DNA from: Ophthalmolycus amberensis
Taxonomy: Eukaryota > Chordata > Actinopteri > Perciformes > Zoarcidae
Direction: 5' to 3'
Length of the DNA: 64,000 nucleotides
Assembly: GCA_024529925.1 (NCBI GenBank)
Contig: JAFEUB010000436.1
Span: 62,001 to 126,000, forward strand
This document shows positions 1 to 12,490 of this stretch, piece by piece. The number at the start of each line of letters is the position of its first letter. Position 1 is the first letter of the stretch. The notes under the pieces are model-generated. The model did no database searches and was not told the DNA's origin. It saw only the letters and a list, made by a program, of their open reading frames with translations. A program made the position numbers and the translations under genes.

Positions 1-574
1 CCTTTGATACTTTTCAAACCAGTACAGCGGCAGGTGAGACCTTTTCCTTTTAACTGCCTGAGTTTCATCCTCTTTTAAAGCTTTAGGAACTGGAAGGTGA
101 TCTTATATTAATAGAAGATCTTTCTTTCCTCGCACATCAAAGGATTCCGTGTCGCTGTGAGTATTGTGAGACTGACAAGAGGCAGAATGTGACAAGAGGC
201 AGAATGTAACATCAAGCGATTACGAAGCTCACGGCGCTAAACAGAAGCTGCTTCAAGCTGACCGTAGCTGCTGTTATTGTGTACAATAAAACGCACTGTA
301 ATCCAACATTCTATCTATCTTTTCTCCATTGAAACACATCAATGAACCTCACTGATGTTCCTTCATCAACATGAACACACACTGCAGTTTGTTTTGACTC
401 AATCCCACATACAATGAATCCGTAGAGCACCAAATGTGGATTTGTCCGCCGCTGAATGTACTCTCCAATAAATGAATGAATAAATTTCCTCCTGTCTGAG
501 TAATGTTTGATAAATACTTTATATGTCCATCTGTTTTGGGAAATGATTGTTCCTTTTTTAAACAATGAAACTAG
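1..574. other. non-coding sequence, nothing recognised
   Basis: There is no exon-like reading frame with splice borders and no tandem repeat here. The minus-strand frame at 311-670 runs into the dispersed repeat that follows and has no protein-like features. Confidence 0.5.
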
Positions 575-1000
575 ACATTTGTGAGATGTTTGTGGACTGT
601 CGTTTTGAAGCCTCGAGTTTTGGCCGTCGCCATTTTTGTTTTTTGCAACCAATGAACAGGAAGTGACCATATTTGGAATGCGGAGGAGAGACGTAGAGAC
701 GAGGTATCAGTCTGAGCGTCAGCGACCTGTCAATCACCGTGTAGCCCCGCCCTAAAGCATCCCCTGCTTTATGGTCTGTGTGACTCTAAATGGACCATAA
801 TGTACTAAATGAACATCATGCTGTATTGAAGAAGACTTGAAACTAGAGACTTGAGACCATGAAACTCATGTTTGCAATGTTTACTGAGGTAATAAATCAA
901 GAGAGAAGTAGAGTCATTTTCTCATAGACTTCTATACAACCAGAGGAGTCGCCCCCTGATGGACACCACAGAGAATGCAGGTTTTAAGACGATGCAATTT
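575..1000 (+). repeat. dispersed teleost repeat, family R1, near full length
   Basis: This is the first copy of a family (called R1 here) that recurs at 2560-3070, 15245-15725, 19065-19325, 21945-22005, 24998-25112, 34965-35355 and 50795-50915. The 5' half carries 'gaagcctcgag', 'gtcgccat' and 'gaagtgaccatatttgga'. The 3' half carries 'cctgtcaatcaccgtgtag', 'catcccctgctttatggtc' and 'gaggagtcgccccctg'. I see no coding sequence and no clear terminal repeats. I recognise it as a common fish genomic repeat but cannot name its class; a non-autonomous DNA transposon or SINE-like element is possible. Confidence 0.75.
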
Positions 1001-2559
1001 ACTGAATAAAAATAAAGAAAATATCCACCTTATCCTTTACAGGCTACAGACCAAACGTGCACATTGCAAACATTTTGGTCAAGCAACTATCTTCAAATCA
1101 GCATCATTGACAAAGAGTTTCCTTCCCTGGATGTAAACAGGTTTGAAGGCTCTGCAACGTGACACAAGTCGATGTACAGAAGCGGCCGAGACAAAATAAA
1201 ACATGTCGGTCTGAGAGAAGGTTTGTGAGGAGAGTGAAGCTTCTGGTTCCATCTGAGACCTGGTCTCATTCTACTATTGCTGTTAACTCTGGAAAACGCA
1301 TTGTGGTCCACACAGCTTTTAACAACAGAACGTGAACAAGTCCAAATGAAACAAGATGAAAGCTCGAGGTATGCACTTTGATTTGGGACATAAATTACTT
1401 CATCCAGATTTAATTGACATTGAGAACGAATTCCAACACAAGTTATGTTTTAAGATGAAAATAGTACTTGCCTTTCCCTCACTTTCAGTCGCTGTTATGT
1501 GATAACATTGAAAACTTGTGGAGTGGGTTGAACTCACTTATATCACAGACTTCTCTTTTCTTATTGCCTGGTCCGACATCTTCAACTGAAATTGAATGAG
1601 ATTTAAATGCTAATAAATAATCGACAGTGAACACTGACTCTTTGTAAACTGATAAGAATTTTGTTACGTAATTTAGAACATTACTCTGAAACACAAAGGA
1701 AAGGGAAACTCAATGTGCCGTAATCACATAACTAGTACTTCTGGCCAAAGTCTCTGCTGTTCAGCAACGTTTACATTGTCTTGTTGTGAAATAGAAAAAG
1801 CAACATTTTTGCTTTGTGAAATGTTTGCTTGTGAACCTTACTACATGGCATCTGGACCGTTTCTATAATGGCATCTCTTACTGTACAACAGGAACGGCTG
1901 CTTGTCTTTACGCTTTGCTCCCAGTCTTCCTAACAGCTCCACCTGTTGCGTCTTTGCAAACTCTCATCTCAAACTTGTAGTAGAACAGCTCCCGTCTTCA
2001 GACAGATTTATTTAGGACTGCAGCACCTGCAGCCGCTTGTTTCTTCAGGCTGAATGAGAGGTGGGATCTTGAGGATTTGTTTCTTCTTTCTGTGCCACAC
2101 AGAATATAGCTGTACTTGCCAGGGGGGCCTCCTGGTTGCACACAGATACCCGTGTTGTGTGCATTTTACAGGTAGCTAACAGGACCCCTGGGTGAGCACG
2201 TTGTGTGTACTAAATATGAAATATAAACCCCTTATCTGTCCCTGACACACCTGTTTATGGTGCAGAGCCGACAGACAGTCTGGCTGGGTTGGATCTCCTT
2301 AACTGAAGTTTTCTGCTCTCCGCTCAGTGAAGCATCTTGATTAAGGGAAAGATTTCAATAGCGCCGTCTTTGTTCAATGACACCAGGGTGAGGATGATTA
2401 GTAGCCTAGTGTCACTGTGACTGCTTGCTATTTCTCTAACTCAGACTCAATCATGAGCCTAGTCGCCTTCTGTGCATCCACCCTTAAGTGTATAAACATG
2501 TTTCATGTAATTGGATCTGTTTTTTGCTCAGGTCAAATTTGGGCTTCTTCCATTGTAGC
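1001..2559. other. non-coding sequence, nothing recognised
   Basis: The sequence is AT-rich and single-copy in appearance. Short open frames are all under about 75 codons and lack splice borders or protein-like composition. Confidence 0.4.
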
Positions 2560-3070
2560 CACTTTGGCTCAGACCAAGTGGAAACCTCCGGTTTTGATAA
2601 GTGAACGCAATGCTGTCAGTGAGGTGGTGTCAGGCGACAACCTCCGTTCATGCCGAGTGAAGTCAAGCTTCATGTCTAAAACCTGCATTCTCTCTAATGT
2701 CCACCAGGGGGCGACTCCTCTGGTTGTATAGAAGTCTATGAGAAAATGACTCTTGAACTGCAACATTCTTAAGGGGCCAGCTGTTCATTTTTTACAATAA
2801 GTACATTTTGGTTTATGCATGTGTTCCACTAATCAAAGCTACCATCCCAATTAAAATCACAGTAAACGTTTATTATGACTGGACCTTGCTAACCATGCTA
2901 GAGCTAGCTAGTTACTGAGCTGTTGCAATTCCCCGGCTCCACCCTCCTCCAAATATGGTCACTTCTGTCTCCAAAACACCAAGATGGCGAAGGCCTAATG
3001 AAGGCTTCACAACCGTAGTCCACGAGCCAAGAGGTGACTCGGTCCATTTCTTATATACAGTCTGTGGCTG
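2560..3070 (-). repeat. R1 repeat, reversed copy with diverged middle
   Basis: The 3' half of R1 is recognisable in reverse at about 2570-2755 ('ccagggggcgactcctctgg'). The 5' half is recognisable in reverse at about 2935-3065 ('tccaaatatggtcact', 'ccaagatggcga', 'tatacagtctgtgg'). The stretch between them, about 2760-2930, does not match the other copies, so this is either an older copy with a replaced centre or two fragments lying together. Confidence 0.6.
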
Positions 3071-3139
3071 AGACTAACATCTCTCAACAACTATAGACAA
3101 TTATATATAATATACTGTGTTTAGTTCAGATTTTCCTGT

Positions 3140-3370
3140 TTGCTGAGTCATAATTACTTTGGCGATCCCTCAATGAATCATCTGGCACCAACAGAACCTA
3201 CTTTGTCCAATACTTTCATTTCTTAGCAAACACCTGCAAAACTAATGACATTCCCTTTTGCTTCAGTGTTGATTTCCAAATGTTAGCATGCTAGCACGCT
3301 TACCGAGGTGAACATACTTAAAGTTAGTCCTGCTTTAATTCAGCATGTTAGCAACTGTCAAAGTCTATAA
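3140..3370 (-). repeat. dispersed teleost repeat, family R2, fragment
   Basis: Read on the minus strand this carries 'gctagcatgctaacat', 'aatgtcattagttttgcagg', 'aagtattggacaaa' and 'ggatcgccaaagtaatta'. It matches the layout of the forward copy at 6880-7215. The family is familiar from teleost intergenic DNA; I cannot name its class. Confidence 0.55.
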
Positions 3371-3612
3371 TGTGTGTTTGTGTCTCACCTCTCGAAGACA
3401 TTGCCAGGCTCTTACTTAGAAAGTGTGTGTTGAGCTCTTCCTCTGCAGCTGTCCAGTGCGGCCCGGTGATGTAAGTGGACGTGAGACTGTGATTAATGGT
3501 GGTGGTAATGGTTTAGTCACCGCAGCATATGAGTCCAGCTAACAGCTCGGCTCTGTGCTGTAATTGAAGTCGACAGTAGAGTCCCCTCCACGACCTCTGA
3601 CACTGTGTTCTT

Positions 3613-3613
<1 letters not shown>

Positions 3614-3693
<80 letters not shown>
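3614..3693. repeat. (CA)n microsatellite, 80 bp
   Basis: About 40 uninterrupted CA dinucleotides. This is the longest pure dinucleotide tract in the window. Open frames across it (TH or CV repeats) are artefacts. Confidence 0.98.
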
Positions 3694-3698
<5 letters not shown>

Positions 3699-3971
3699 CT
3701 GATAGAGATTGCCAATTGCTGTCAGGGTAACCTTCCTTTCTTTTCTCTTGTCTTCCTTTGAAATGAGCACAGTAGCTTGTTTCCATTGCTCATTTTGAAG
3801 TATCGCATTAAGAATAGCTATATGAAAACTGACAAACTCAATCAAATTCTATGAAATTAAATTTCCACAAAAAAGTTTCAACACACGCTTGAGATGGTGT
3901 TTTTTAATAAGCTACCCAACTGAAACAGATTCCTGAAGACCTCGCTCCAATTTTATTTGGAGGATTGTTAG

Positions 3972-4830
3972 ATGGTCTCTGCTGGAGGATCTGGGTCTGT
4001 CCTCGTGGACCGGTCTCTGCTGGAGGATCTGGGTCTGTCCTCGTGGACCGGTCTCTGCTGGAGGATCTGGGTCTGTCCTCGTGGACCGGTCTCTGCTGGA
4101 GGATCTGGGTCTGTCCACGGTGGACCGATCTCTGCTGGAGGATCTGGGTCTGTCCTCGTGGACCAGTCTCTGCTGGAGGATCTGGGTCTGTCCACGGTGG
4201 ACCGGTCTCTGCTGGAAGATCTGGGTCTGTCCACATGGACCGGTCTCTGCTGGAGGATCTGGGTCTGTCCTCGTGGACCGGTCTCTGCTGGAGGATCTGG
4301 GTCTGTCCACGGTGGACCGGTCTCTGCTGGAAGATCTGGGTCTGTCCACATGGACCGGTCTCTGCTGGAGGATCTGGGTCTGTCCTCGTGGACCGGTCTC
4401 TGCTGGAGGATCTGGGTCTGTCCTCGTGGACCGGTCTCTGCTGGAGGATCTGGGTCTGTCCTTGTGGACCGGTCTCTGCTGGAAGATCTGGGTCTGTCCA
4501 CATGGACCGGTCTCTGCTGGAGGATCTGGGTCTGTCCTCGTGGACCGGTCTCTGCTGGAGGATCTGGGTCTGTCCTCGTGGACCGGTCTCTGCTGGAGGA
4601 TCTGGGTCTGTCCTCGTGGACCGGTCTCTGCTGGAGGATCTGGGTCTGTCCTTGTGGACCGGTCTCTGCTGGAGGATCTGGGTCTGTCCACGGTGGACCG
4701 GTCTCTGCTGGAAGATCTGGGTCTGTCCACATGGACCGGTCTCTGCTGGAGGATCTGGGTCTGTCCTCGTGGACCGGTCTCTGCTGGAGGATCTGGGTCT
4801 GTCCTCGTGGACCGGTCTCTGCTGGAGGCC
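3972..4830. repeat. 38-bp minisatellite array, about 22 copies
   Basis: The unit begins GGTCTCTGCTGGAGGATCTG and continues GGTCTGTCCTCGTGGACC. Three variants are interleaved: the main type, a 39-bp type ending CCACGGTGGACC, and a type with GGAAGATCTG ending CCACATGGACC. The 39-bp type is repeatedly followed by the GGAAG type (near 4190, 4310 and 4690), so multi-unit blocks have been duplicated. Because the unit is not a multiple of three and lacks stop codons, several frames on both strands stay open for 260-320 codons. These are not genes. Confidence 0.97.
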
Positions 4831-6879
4831 CCACTGGAGTCTGAGCTGAAGGAGGTTCTGATGAACCTTCATGCCGTATAAATAATTTAGTTTGATGTCA
4901 TGGAGAATCTGACCCGATGATGAGCATTAAGAATAACTCTATAGAAATAGACCATCTTCTCCCTGATGGTCTCGTTTACTGATGCAGGTCATATAGAGGA
5001 TCAGGGTTTAATTGATTGTTGTTTCATAACCAGTTAAAAGTTCCTCTAAGTACCTTAAAACCTGTGCTTAACCTTCAAGTGCACCAACACACACCAACAC
5101 ATACCAACACACACCAACACACACCAACACATGTAATCTTGGTGTGATGATATTTCCATGGCCTCTCAGTGGTTCTCAACGTGGCGACGGTGAGACGACG
5201 GCTCACTGCTAACAGTGCTAACAGCGCTAACATGGCTAACAGTGTTAACCTGAGGAGGCATCAGAGTGGCTGCTACGCTTCACAACAACACTGTCCGTTG
5301 GGACGGTATCATCAGCTAGTTAGGTTAGTTAAGATATATAAGCTGTGTTATTGTTCCATTAAATCACTTGTGTCTGTGTACCAGGACATCTAAAAGGTTA
5401 ACAGTTTAACCACCGTTCTGGATGAGTGCCAGTGTTTCCTGCAGCCAGGCCTGAATTCATCACTTCTGCTAACATCATGAAAAGTGTATTCAGCATTTTA
5501 AACGTCTGTACGTGTGTGCCGATTGCATCGCTAAGTCTGAGCTCACCACCTACACAAACCAACTTCCTGTAGAAAACGCTGACGAAGCTATATTAAACCA
5601 GTGGTAACCATAGGAACAATATTTCACATTTTGCGTCATGAGTTCAATTAACTATAAACAGACTTTGTAAAAGTGTTTTGTTTTGTTTTTTTATGTTCCA
5701 ATGGTATAAGCATAATAATGTAAAACGATATAAAGAATAATGGTCTGAGGATTATTTTAATATTGTGTCTGCGTCGTTCTTCTAAGGACCTCAAACTGTT
5801 CACCTCATCGTTCATGTTGCCACATCATTCATCATTCATCCAATGCTCTTTTTAAACCCCTTTTATTCATTTCAATTTTCATCTTTTACCCCTTCCTTCT
5901 TTTAATCCTCCTAATTAATATTAATTGTTATGTTTTTGACCTTTTTGTCTTTTTAATTTTCTTTTTCTAGGTTTTATGTAACTTGTATACGAGGGGGTTT
6001 AACCATAAATTACTTTTAAAGAAACTCTCCCCGTGTGCCCCTCGGGGTATTGGTTTAGAATACCTCGCTCTAACCTAACCTAAACCTAAACCTTATTCTA
6101 ACCTGAAAATATCATCACAGCTGGCATTGGTCCTCACAAAGATAGCTGTACAAGCACTTACACACACAATTCACTCCACTGACCCGTCATTGGTGTATTT
6201 TGTGATTTGTCAAAACTGAAAAAGAAAACGATAAAAAACAGGAAAGTGTTTACTGCAAACTGATTAAAACTGCTGGAATGAAACAGCAGATCGAGGATGA
6301 TGCGTCCATCCAAGGCTGTGGAGGATGATGGATAGGGAACAACGATTATGTTTTACCTTTGATTGGCAGCTCATGGTGCTCATGGTTATTAAGGGTTTCT
6401 GTATTTAGACAGCTGTTGTTTCTGTCTCAGCTGCTCTGCCAAATGTGAGTCAGGAATTCAAACACAGAAGGATGGTTTCACCCTCCGGCTTGTTTTTGTC
6501 AGAAATTATGAAATGCACTTTTCTTATTATATGGTTGGTAGAAGAGTCAGGGGGACACCAGAGTTGTCTGTTAAAAAAAAACTGCTGATGTAGTGTTTGT
6601 TTTTAATGTTTCATGAAGTTGAAAGTTTGGGCTTTTTTTACACTGGTGGAATTGCACGACCTCAGGGCTTCATGAAAGATGTCCACACCTCATCTCACAA
6701 ACAAACATGGAGTTTTTGGGGGTTAGATGTTATTTTGTCTCTTTCAAAGTAAAAATGACAACAATAAAACAAGTTACAAGTTATCAGTTACAAATATGTA
6801 GAACGTCGTACTTTACTCCAGAACAGTGACTCAAAATGCCAAAATCAACACAAAATGAAATGTGCTCATACGCTTTCAA
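4831..6879. other. non-coding sequence with minor simple repeats
   Basis: Contains a short ACACCAACAC tandem run at about 5084-5131 and a GCTAACA-type run at about 5205-5245. A degenerate CCTAA/CCTAAA run lies at about 6069-6093. No exon-like sequence is visible. Confidence 0.45.
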
Positions 6880-7215
6880 TACTAACACTACTCACTGACA
6901 CAATGACAGCGTTAACATGTTATTGTTCTGCAGGTATATTACCTCAGTGGCCACAGTGTGTTGGCATGCTAACATGTGCTAATTAGCAGGAAACAAAGGA
7001 CAGCTGAGGCTGATGGAATGCCATCATAGAAGTATTCAGAAAGGCTATTTGGTGATCCACCAAAGTATGGATCAAATGTTGACCTGACGATGGTGCCAAG
7101 TGATCTGCTGCTGGTACGAGATTTAAAAAAAGTGGGGATCACGAAAGTCATTGAGATTCATCCCCTGGTGACCAAGAATGTTCGCCCCAAATTTCAAGTT
7201 TATTGAATGGTCTGT
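6880..7215 (+). repeat. R2 dispersed repeat, forward copy
   Basis: Shows 'ttggcatgctaacatg', 'gctgatggaatgccatca', 'ccaaagtatgg', 'gttgacctgacgatggtgcc' and 'ggggatcacgaaagtcattg' in the same order as the reversed copy at 3140-3370. The 3' continuation of this family resembles the fragments at 13660-13800 and 14290-14520. Confidence 0.55.
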
Positions 7216-9885
7216 TCTGACTACACGTCAAACGGTGTGATATCGACATGTAGCTTTGAAGCAGTGGAACACAACCACTCAGTCAAGCGTCACTGCGCTA
7301 AACAACAGTATAAAGCCTGACTGACGGGTCCCGGTGAGAGCATCCTCATTGGCTGCTGTCACAAAGTTTCTGTTTTTTATTTATTTTTTCAACCTGGCTC
7401 ATCTGTTCCAGCCAGTGAAAGTCAGAAAGTCTGGCAGGAGATGGGGGATAATGTCTGCAGGGTTCCAGCTATGATTGACAGCTGGTGGTCGGTGCAGTAC
7501 GGCGAGTGGGCGGCCAGCTGGACACACACTCAGGACGGGATCTAACAGATGAGCTGGTGTGTGTGTGTAGGAGTGATAGACACACACACAGATGCTTGGA
7601 CATATGTCTGTGTATTTTGTGTAAACTGTTGAAAAAACACCACTTTAAAAACCCTCACTGAAGAACAGCGATTGGCTCAAGTAAGTATAATGTGTTCAAG
7701 CAGTGTTTGTTGTTCGGTGGTATTTGCTTTCACTGCATGGAGGACCCCGTTAGAAGAAAAACTCTCTTAGAATCGATGTTATTTATGCTTTTCTTCTGGT
7801 ATATCGAGGCTCCAAGCTTCTCTGTAAACGTAGTTTTCTCCTTCCTGGTGCCTGGTGCAGCGATGTTTCTTTTGTTTGGTGGATGTTCATGCATTTTCTT
7901 TTTGCTCTTGGTTGTATTAATCTACACCGACCTTAACGAACTGATCAGAACAAGCTAACCAATAGAAAGTACCTTTTCTGTCGACAGCTTAGTAAAGGTA
8001 TTGCTTGAGGATCAAAATGACTGTTGAATAACTCTACAGCTAAAATAATGATGGATCAGAAGCGTCCAAAATATTAATTTCCACTAGTAAACTATGGTCA
8101 GTTACTTGTGCATTAGGAATCAGTTAACGAGGAATTGATTTAGTCCAGGCAGCCCCACACACCTGTCCTCACTGTTACCTGCTCTCATGTGACCAGTTTA
8201 ACAGGAGAAATCAGTCCATTCACGCTAGAATTACTCATTCTGCAACTGAGAGAGATGTGTGCCTTTTTAGTGTAGCGTGAGGATTGTCGAGCCGAGAGGA
8301 GCTCCCCTGTGATAATTACACGATCCACTGATGCAACAGACTATGATGACGTCTGAAAACGTCTCTCGCTGAACATATAATAGAGCTGCTGGAATTCAGA
8401 GATTAGTTTGAACCTGGTTTGAAGATTGATCACTCAGACATCCATCATCTTTAACATAGTCATAAAATATCACAAAATTGTCTAAATCTTCAACATGAAC
8501 TGAACATTATGGAAAGAACATGAAAAATAACAGTAAGTGAGGATAAGAAAACATTCAAATGCATTTTTCCTCTCATATTTCTGTCTCTAAATGCACAATT
8601 TTTGCATTAAATCATTCTGGGATCTTTGCTGAAATTAATTGGATGTTGCACAGCCCTACCTACAACATGTTGTTTTTGTTGCTGCTGTTTACCGTATGAT
8701 GCAAATTCAAGAAATGTTTGTCATGTCTTTGTTGTGTTACAAACGGGCGACAACTGACTTTCATTGTGCATCCCTGTGTTGCATAATGAGAATAAATGAT
8801 CCTTCAATCCTGTTCCTGGCGTGTTCAAAACAGACGTACGAGCGCATTGGACTCAATATGTCTGTGTGTGTGTGTGTGTTGGTTTAATACACATGCAAGT
8901 CTGTGTTTACAACATTTGTCCCCCCGATACACACAACCTGAACCATGGATGTTATTTAACAGCACAACAGCCAGTAAGTGTGAGAAACACAGTTCAGGAG
9001 GCTGGATGGCTTGTTCTGTACGCGCTGCTACCTCACTTAATGTCAAAGCTGTAGTTAGTGATTTGCATATCCAGATGTTTCATATTACAGCCTCCTCTCA
9101 GCCGGAATAAGATGCTCGTGATGAACGATCATTCCCTGAGAGGAATAATTCATGTCAGCAAAGTGCAGCTTCTGAGACAGCTCGGGAAATTAAACGCTTT
9201 TAGAGTGTGAAGAGAAAATAACTTTATTAGAGATTACAACTTTGCCTGAGATGCAAAACAAAGACAAAATAAGTAGTTTACATTCAAAACTGAACATGAC
9301 AAACAGCATTTCACCAGTCTTCAAATCAAGATTTATTCATTTAATATTTGAATCATTTGTAATTTCAAGCAAAGAATACTTAAGAACAAGAGAGACACAA
9401 CAAGGCCAGATGCTGTTTGGGTTTCCTTCCTGCAGCATCATCAAAGTGTGGCGTTATCTGAAAGACAATCTCAGACTCACTTAATGGTCTGCTGAAGTAT
9501 GAAACAGCACGACAGCCACCGTTGGGGAAAGTTTCAAAAGCCCATCAGAGATACCTGCATGTCAGCCAGCAACGCTACCAAAGCCTTATTCAACCCTCCT
9601 GCTCCAGTGAGCTCAAGGTAATGCAGTGTGACTCGATCTCCCTACTGCCTTCTGCAGACTGTGACTAAACAGTGTCAAGGTGTGAGGCCTTCAAAATCAA
9701 CAAAAATAATCAGAGATCTCTGAAACCATTGCGGAGTGCTGGTCATTGTTGTCAGTCCGGCTTTAACGGGAAACCAGCTCCGTGTTTACGTTGAGCTGAC
9801 AGGCTTCCCAAGAACCTTCCCAGCATGCTTTTCACACTCTGATGTCATAAATACTCGTTCACTAACAAGGATCACACCAATAACA
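7216..9885. other. non-coding sequence, nothing recognised
   Basis: A short (TG)n tract lies at 8863-8879. The open frame at 7692-7958 encodes a hydrophobic 88-residue peptide but has no splice borders, recognisable family or promoter, so I do not call it. Confidence 0.4.
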
Positions 9886-9900
9886 GTATGAGTTTCGAGG

Positions 9901-9906
9901 TTTATT
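9901..9906 (-). promoter_or_regulatory. possible poly(A) signal AATAAA
   Basis: TTTATT on the plus strand reads AATAAA on the minus strand, just downstream of the G-rich array and in line with the minus-strand TATTTAA and splice acceptor at its other end. It may be coincidental. Confidence 0.25.
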
Positions 9907-9939
9907 GCGTAATGAGATGATTGTAAGACAGGAAGAGGA

Positions 9940-11296
9940 AGGGGTCAAGGGATGAAGGGATGAAGGGTAGGGGTCGAGGGATGAAGGGAAGGGGTCGAGG
10001 GATGAAGGGTAGGACTCGAGGGATGAAGGGATGAAGGGAAGGGGTCGAGGGAGGAAGGGATGAAGGGTAGGGGTCGAGGGATGAAGGGATGAAGGGTCGA
10101 GGGATGAAGGGTAGGGGTCGAGGGGTGGAGGGATGAAGGGTAGGGGTCGAGGGAGGAGGGGAAGGGGTCGAGGGATGAAGGGTAGGGGTCGAGGGATGAA
10201 GGGATGAAGGGTAGGGGTCAAGGGATGAAGGGAAGGGGTCGAAGGATGAAGGGAAGAAGGGTAGGGGTCGAGGGATGAAGGGAAGGGGTCGAGGGATGAA
10301 GGGATGGGGTCGAGGGATGAAGGGATGAAGGGTAGGGGTCGAGGGATGAAGGGAAGGGGGGTCGAGGGATGAAGGGTAGGGGTCGAGGGATGAAGGGATG
10401 AAGGGAAGGGGTCGAGGGATGAAGGGATGAAGGGTAGGGGTCGAGGGATGAAGGGTAGGGGTCGAGGGATGAAGGGATGAAGGGAAGGGGTCGAGGGATG
10501 AAGGGATGGGGTCGAGTGATGAAGGGATGAAGGGATGAAGGGAAGGGGTCGAGGGATGAAGGGTAGGGGTCGAGGGATGAAGGGAAGGGGTCGAGGGATG
10601 AAGGGATGAGGGGATGAAGGGTAGGGGTCGAGGGATGAGGGGATGAAGGGTAGGGGTCGAGGGATGAAGGGAAGGGGTCGAGGGATGAAGAGATGAAGGG
10701 TAGGGGTCGAGGGATGAAGGGATGAAGGGTAGGGGTCGAGGGATGAAGGGTAGGGGTCGAGGGATGAAGGGAAGGGGTCGAGGGATGAAGGAAAGGGGTC
10801 GAGGGATGAAGGGATGGGGTCGAGGGATGAAGGGTAGGGGTCGAGGGATGAAGGGTAGGGGTTGAGGGATGAAGGGAAGGCGTCGAGGGATGAAGGGTAG
10901 CGGTCGAGGGATGAAGGGATGAAGGGTAGGGGTCGAGGGATGAGGGGATGAAGGGTAGGGGTCGAGGGATGAAGGGAAGGGGTTGAGGGATGAAGGGTAG
11001 GGGTCGAGGGATGAAGGGATGAAAGGTAGGGGTCGAGGGATGAAGGGAAGGTGTCGAGGGATGAAGGGATGAGGGGATGAAGGGTAGGGGTCGAGGGATG
11101 AAGGGAAGGGGTCGAGGGATGAAGGGTTGAAGGGTAGGGGTCGAGGGATGAAGGGATGGGGTCGAGGGATGAAGGGAAGGGGTCGAGGGATGGAGGGATG
11201 AAGGGTAGGGGTCGAGGGATGAAGGGATGAAGGGTAGGGTATGGATGAAAGGTAGGGATAGGGATGAAGGGATGAAGGGTAGGGGTCGAGGGATGA
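9940..11296. repeat. G-rich minisatellite array, about 1.36 kb
   Basis: Built from GAGGGATGAAGGG modules with GGGTAGGGGTC or GGAAGGGGTC linkers, in variable order and unit length. Nearly every 15 bases contains a run of three or four G on the plus strand, so the strand has strong G-quadruplex potential. The 512-codon minus-strand frame (Pro/Ser/Leu/Thr repeats) is a translation of the array and should not be annotated as a protein. Confidence 0.97.
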
Positions 11297-11411
11297 AGGG
11301 ATGAGGTGGGGGACCGTTGGTGTCCGGCGGCTGGTGGGAACGGAGACTGTTGGGTGGCGGCCGTCTCTTAGGAATCTCTGGCGGTGCAGAGTCCCCTGTC
11401 GTTCCTGTAAT

Positions 11412-11515
11412 TCTGCAAGAGAGAGAGAAAAGGAAAACACAAAAACGGGGTTGGGGGGGAGGGATGAGAGAACGGCATCAAAGAGGAAGTGAACGGGTTC
11501 GTTTGAGCTTAAATA
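11412..11515 (-). promoter_or_regulatory. possible minus-strand TATA motif and splice acceptor
   Basis: On the minus strand TATTTAA occurs at 11515-11509. About 90 bases further on, a pyrimidine run ends in TTGCAG at 11413, a good splice acceptor. With the AATAAA at 9906 this outlines a small minus-strand transcription unit spanning the minisatellite, perhaps the remains of a retroelement or a non-coding transcript. No coding evidence supports it. Confidence 0.2.
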
Positions 11516-11559
11516 CTGTGCCGGGGAAATGAGCCGTGTTCTGGGCGTGGTCCCCTTCC

Positions 11560-12050
11560 TGAACTAAGTTTATAAAACTACATTTAAATGCGCTCAGCTG
11601 TAGCCGGAGTCTCCTTGCTTTTCATAGATTCATTCCTCTTCTCTCCATTCTCCAGGAGCACGTTCGCCCTTGACTCACTCAGTTTGCAGAGGCCATGAAT
11701 GAGAATAGCGGATATTTGTATGTATGAGAGCAAAAGGTGAGATAGTGAGCCAGCAGGCAGCGACACAGAGGCCATTATATTATGTAACACCATGGGGCTA
11801 AACTGTCAAATGCTATTGTCACCTGATACTCCATCGCACTCTCACTCTCTAAACCACACACACACACATCCCCGTCTCCCTCAACTTAAACAACTTCCTG
11901 AGTCAATGTAATGCTGCAAATAGAACATGTGCACATGTTCATGCACACACACTCCTCTCAACTCTGTCAACGCAGCCCGATCTCACTCCCACCTCGTCAA
12001 ACAACGATCCTTCCAAAACCTAACTAAGAGGTTTCCTGCAAATACAGAAG
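11560..12050. other. non-coding sequence, nothing recognised
   Basis: Only short CA-rich runs near 11861-11870 and 11945-11952 are present. Confidence 0.4.
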
Positions 12051-12069
12051 TTCATTTTGAAGATACTGT

Positions 12070-12190
12070 ATGCATGTAACGAGCAGGAAGTGACCCGTGT
12101 TGCTGGACTCTCCAAAGAAAACGCACTAAAAACATTTCGTAAGATATCATACGAACGTTGTATGAGGATACGTTGCGTCCGGTGAAGATG
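12070..12190 (+). repeat. dispersed repeat fragment, family R3
   Basis: Shares 'aaaacgcac', 'cgttgtatgaggata' and nearby words with 31560-31670 on the same strand. It is one of several fish-repeat fragments carrying 'acgaaccgttgtatgagga'-type sequence. Class unknown. Confidence 0.4.
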
Positions 12191-12324
12191 GAAGTTTAAT
12201 TTGAAAAGACACGAGATAAATATCTATATATATATACACACAGTATCTATAGCTATATCAAGCATATATTGACACGTAGTTTCCAACATGTCCAGAACTA
12301 GAGAGGTACGTAGAGCGCCATCGT

Positions 12325-12490
12325 TGTCCTCCCACAGTCCAGAGACTGTTGCCCGTAGATGTGAGTGGTTGTCCGTCTCTGTCCGTCAGCCTGCGATAGT
12401 CTGGCGACCTGTCCTGTCCTTCACTTAATGTCAGCTGTTCTGTGACCCTGCACAGGATACGCAGTGAGAGATAGTGGCTGGATGGAGGTT
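12325..12490 (+). repeat. dispersed teleost repeat with GGATGGA-type tail, fragment
   Basis: Carries 'gtgagtggttgtccgtctct', 'gcctgcgatagtctggcgac', 'aatgtcagctg', 'gaccctgcacaggatacgc' and 'ggctggatgga'. These words occur in this order in a very common fish repeat that ends in a (GGAT)n tail. This copy is diverged and partly deleted. Confidence 0.6.

Noticed and set aside
3904..4881. Five overlapping frames of 266-322 codons on both strands
   Set aside because: The 38-bp unit is open in all frames; none is a plausible protein.
6069..6093. Interstitial telomere-like (CCTAA/CCTAAA) run
   Set aside because: Only a few degenerate units and not the vertebrate CCCTAA repeat; probably part of a dispersed repeat.
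9902..11440. 512-codon Pro/Ser/Leu-rich minus-strand frame
   Set aside because: Translation of the G-rich minisatellite; variable unit lengths and no recognisable domain.
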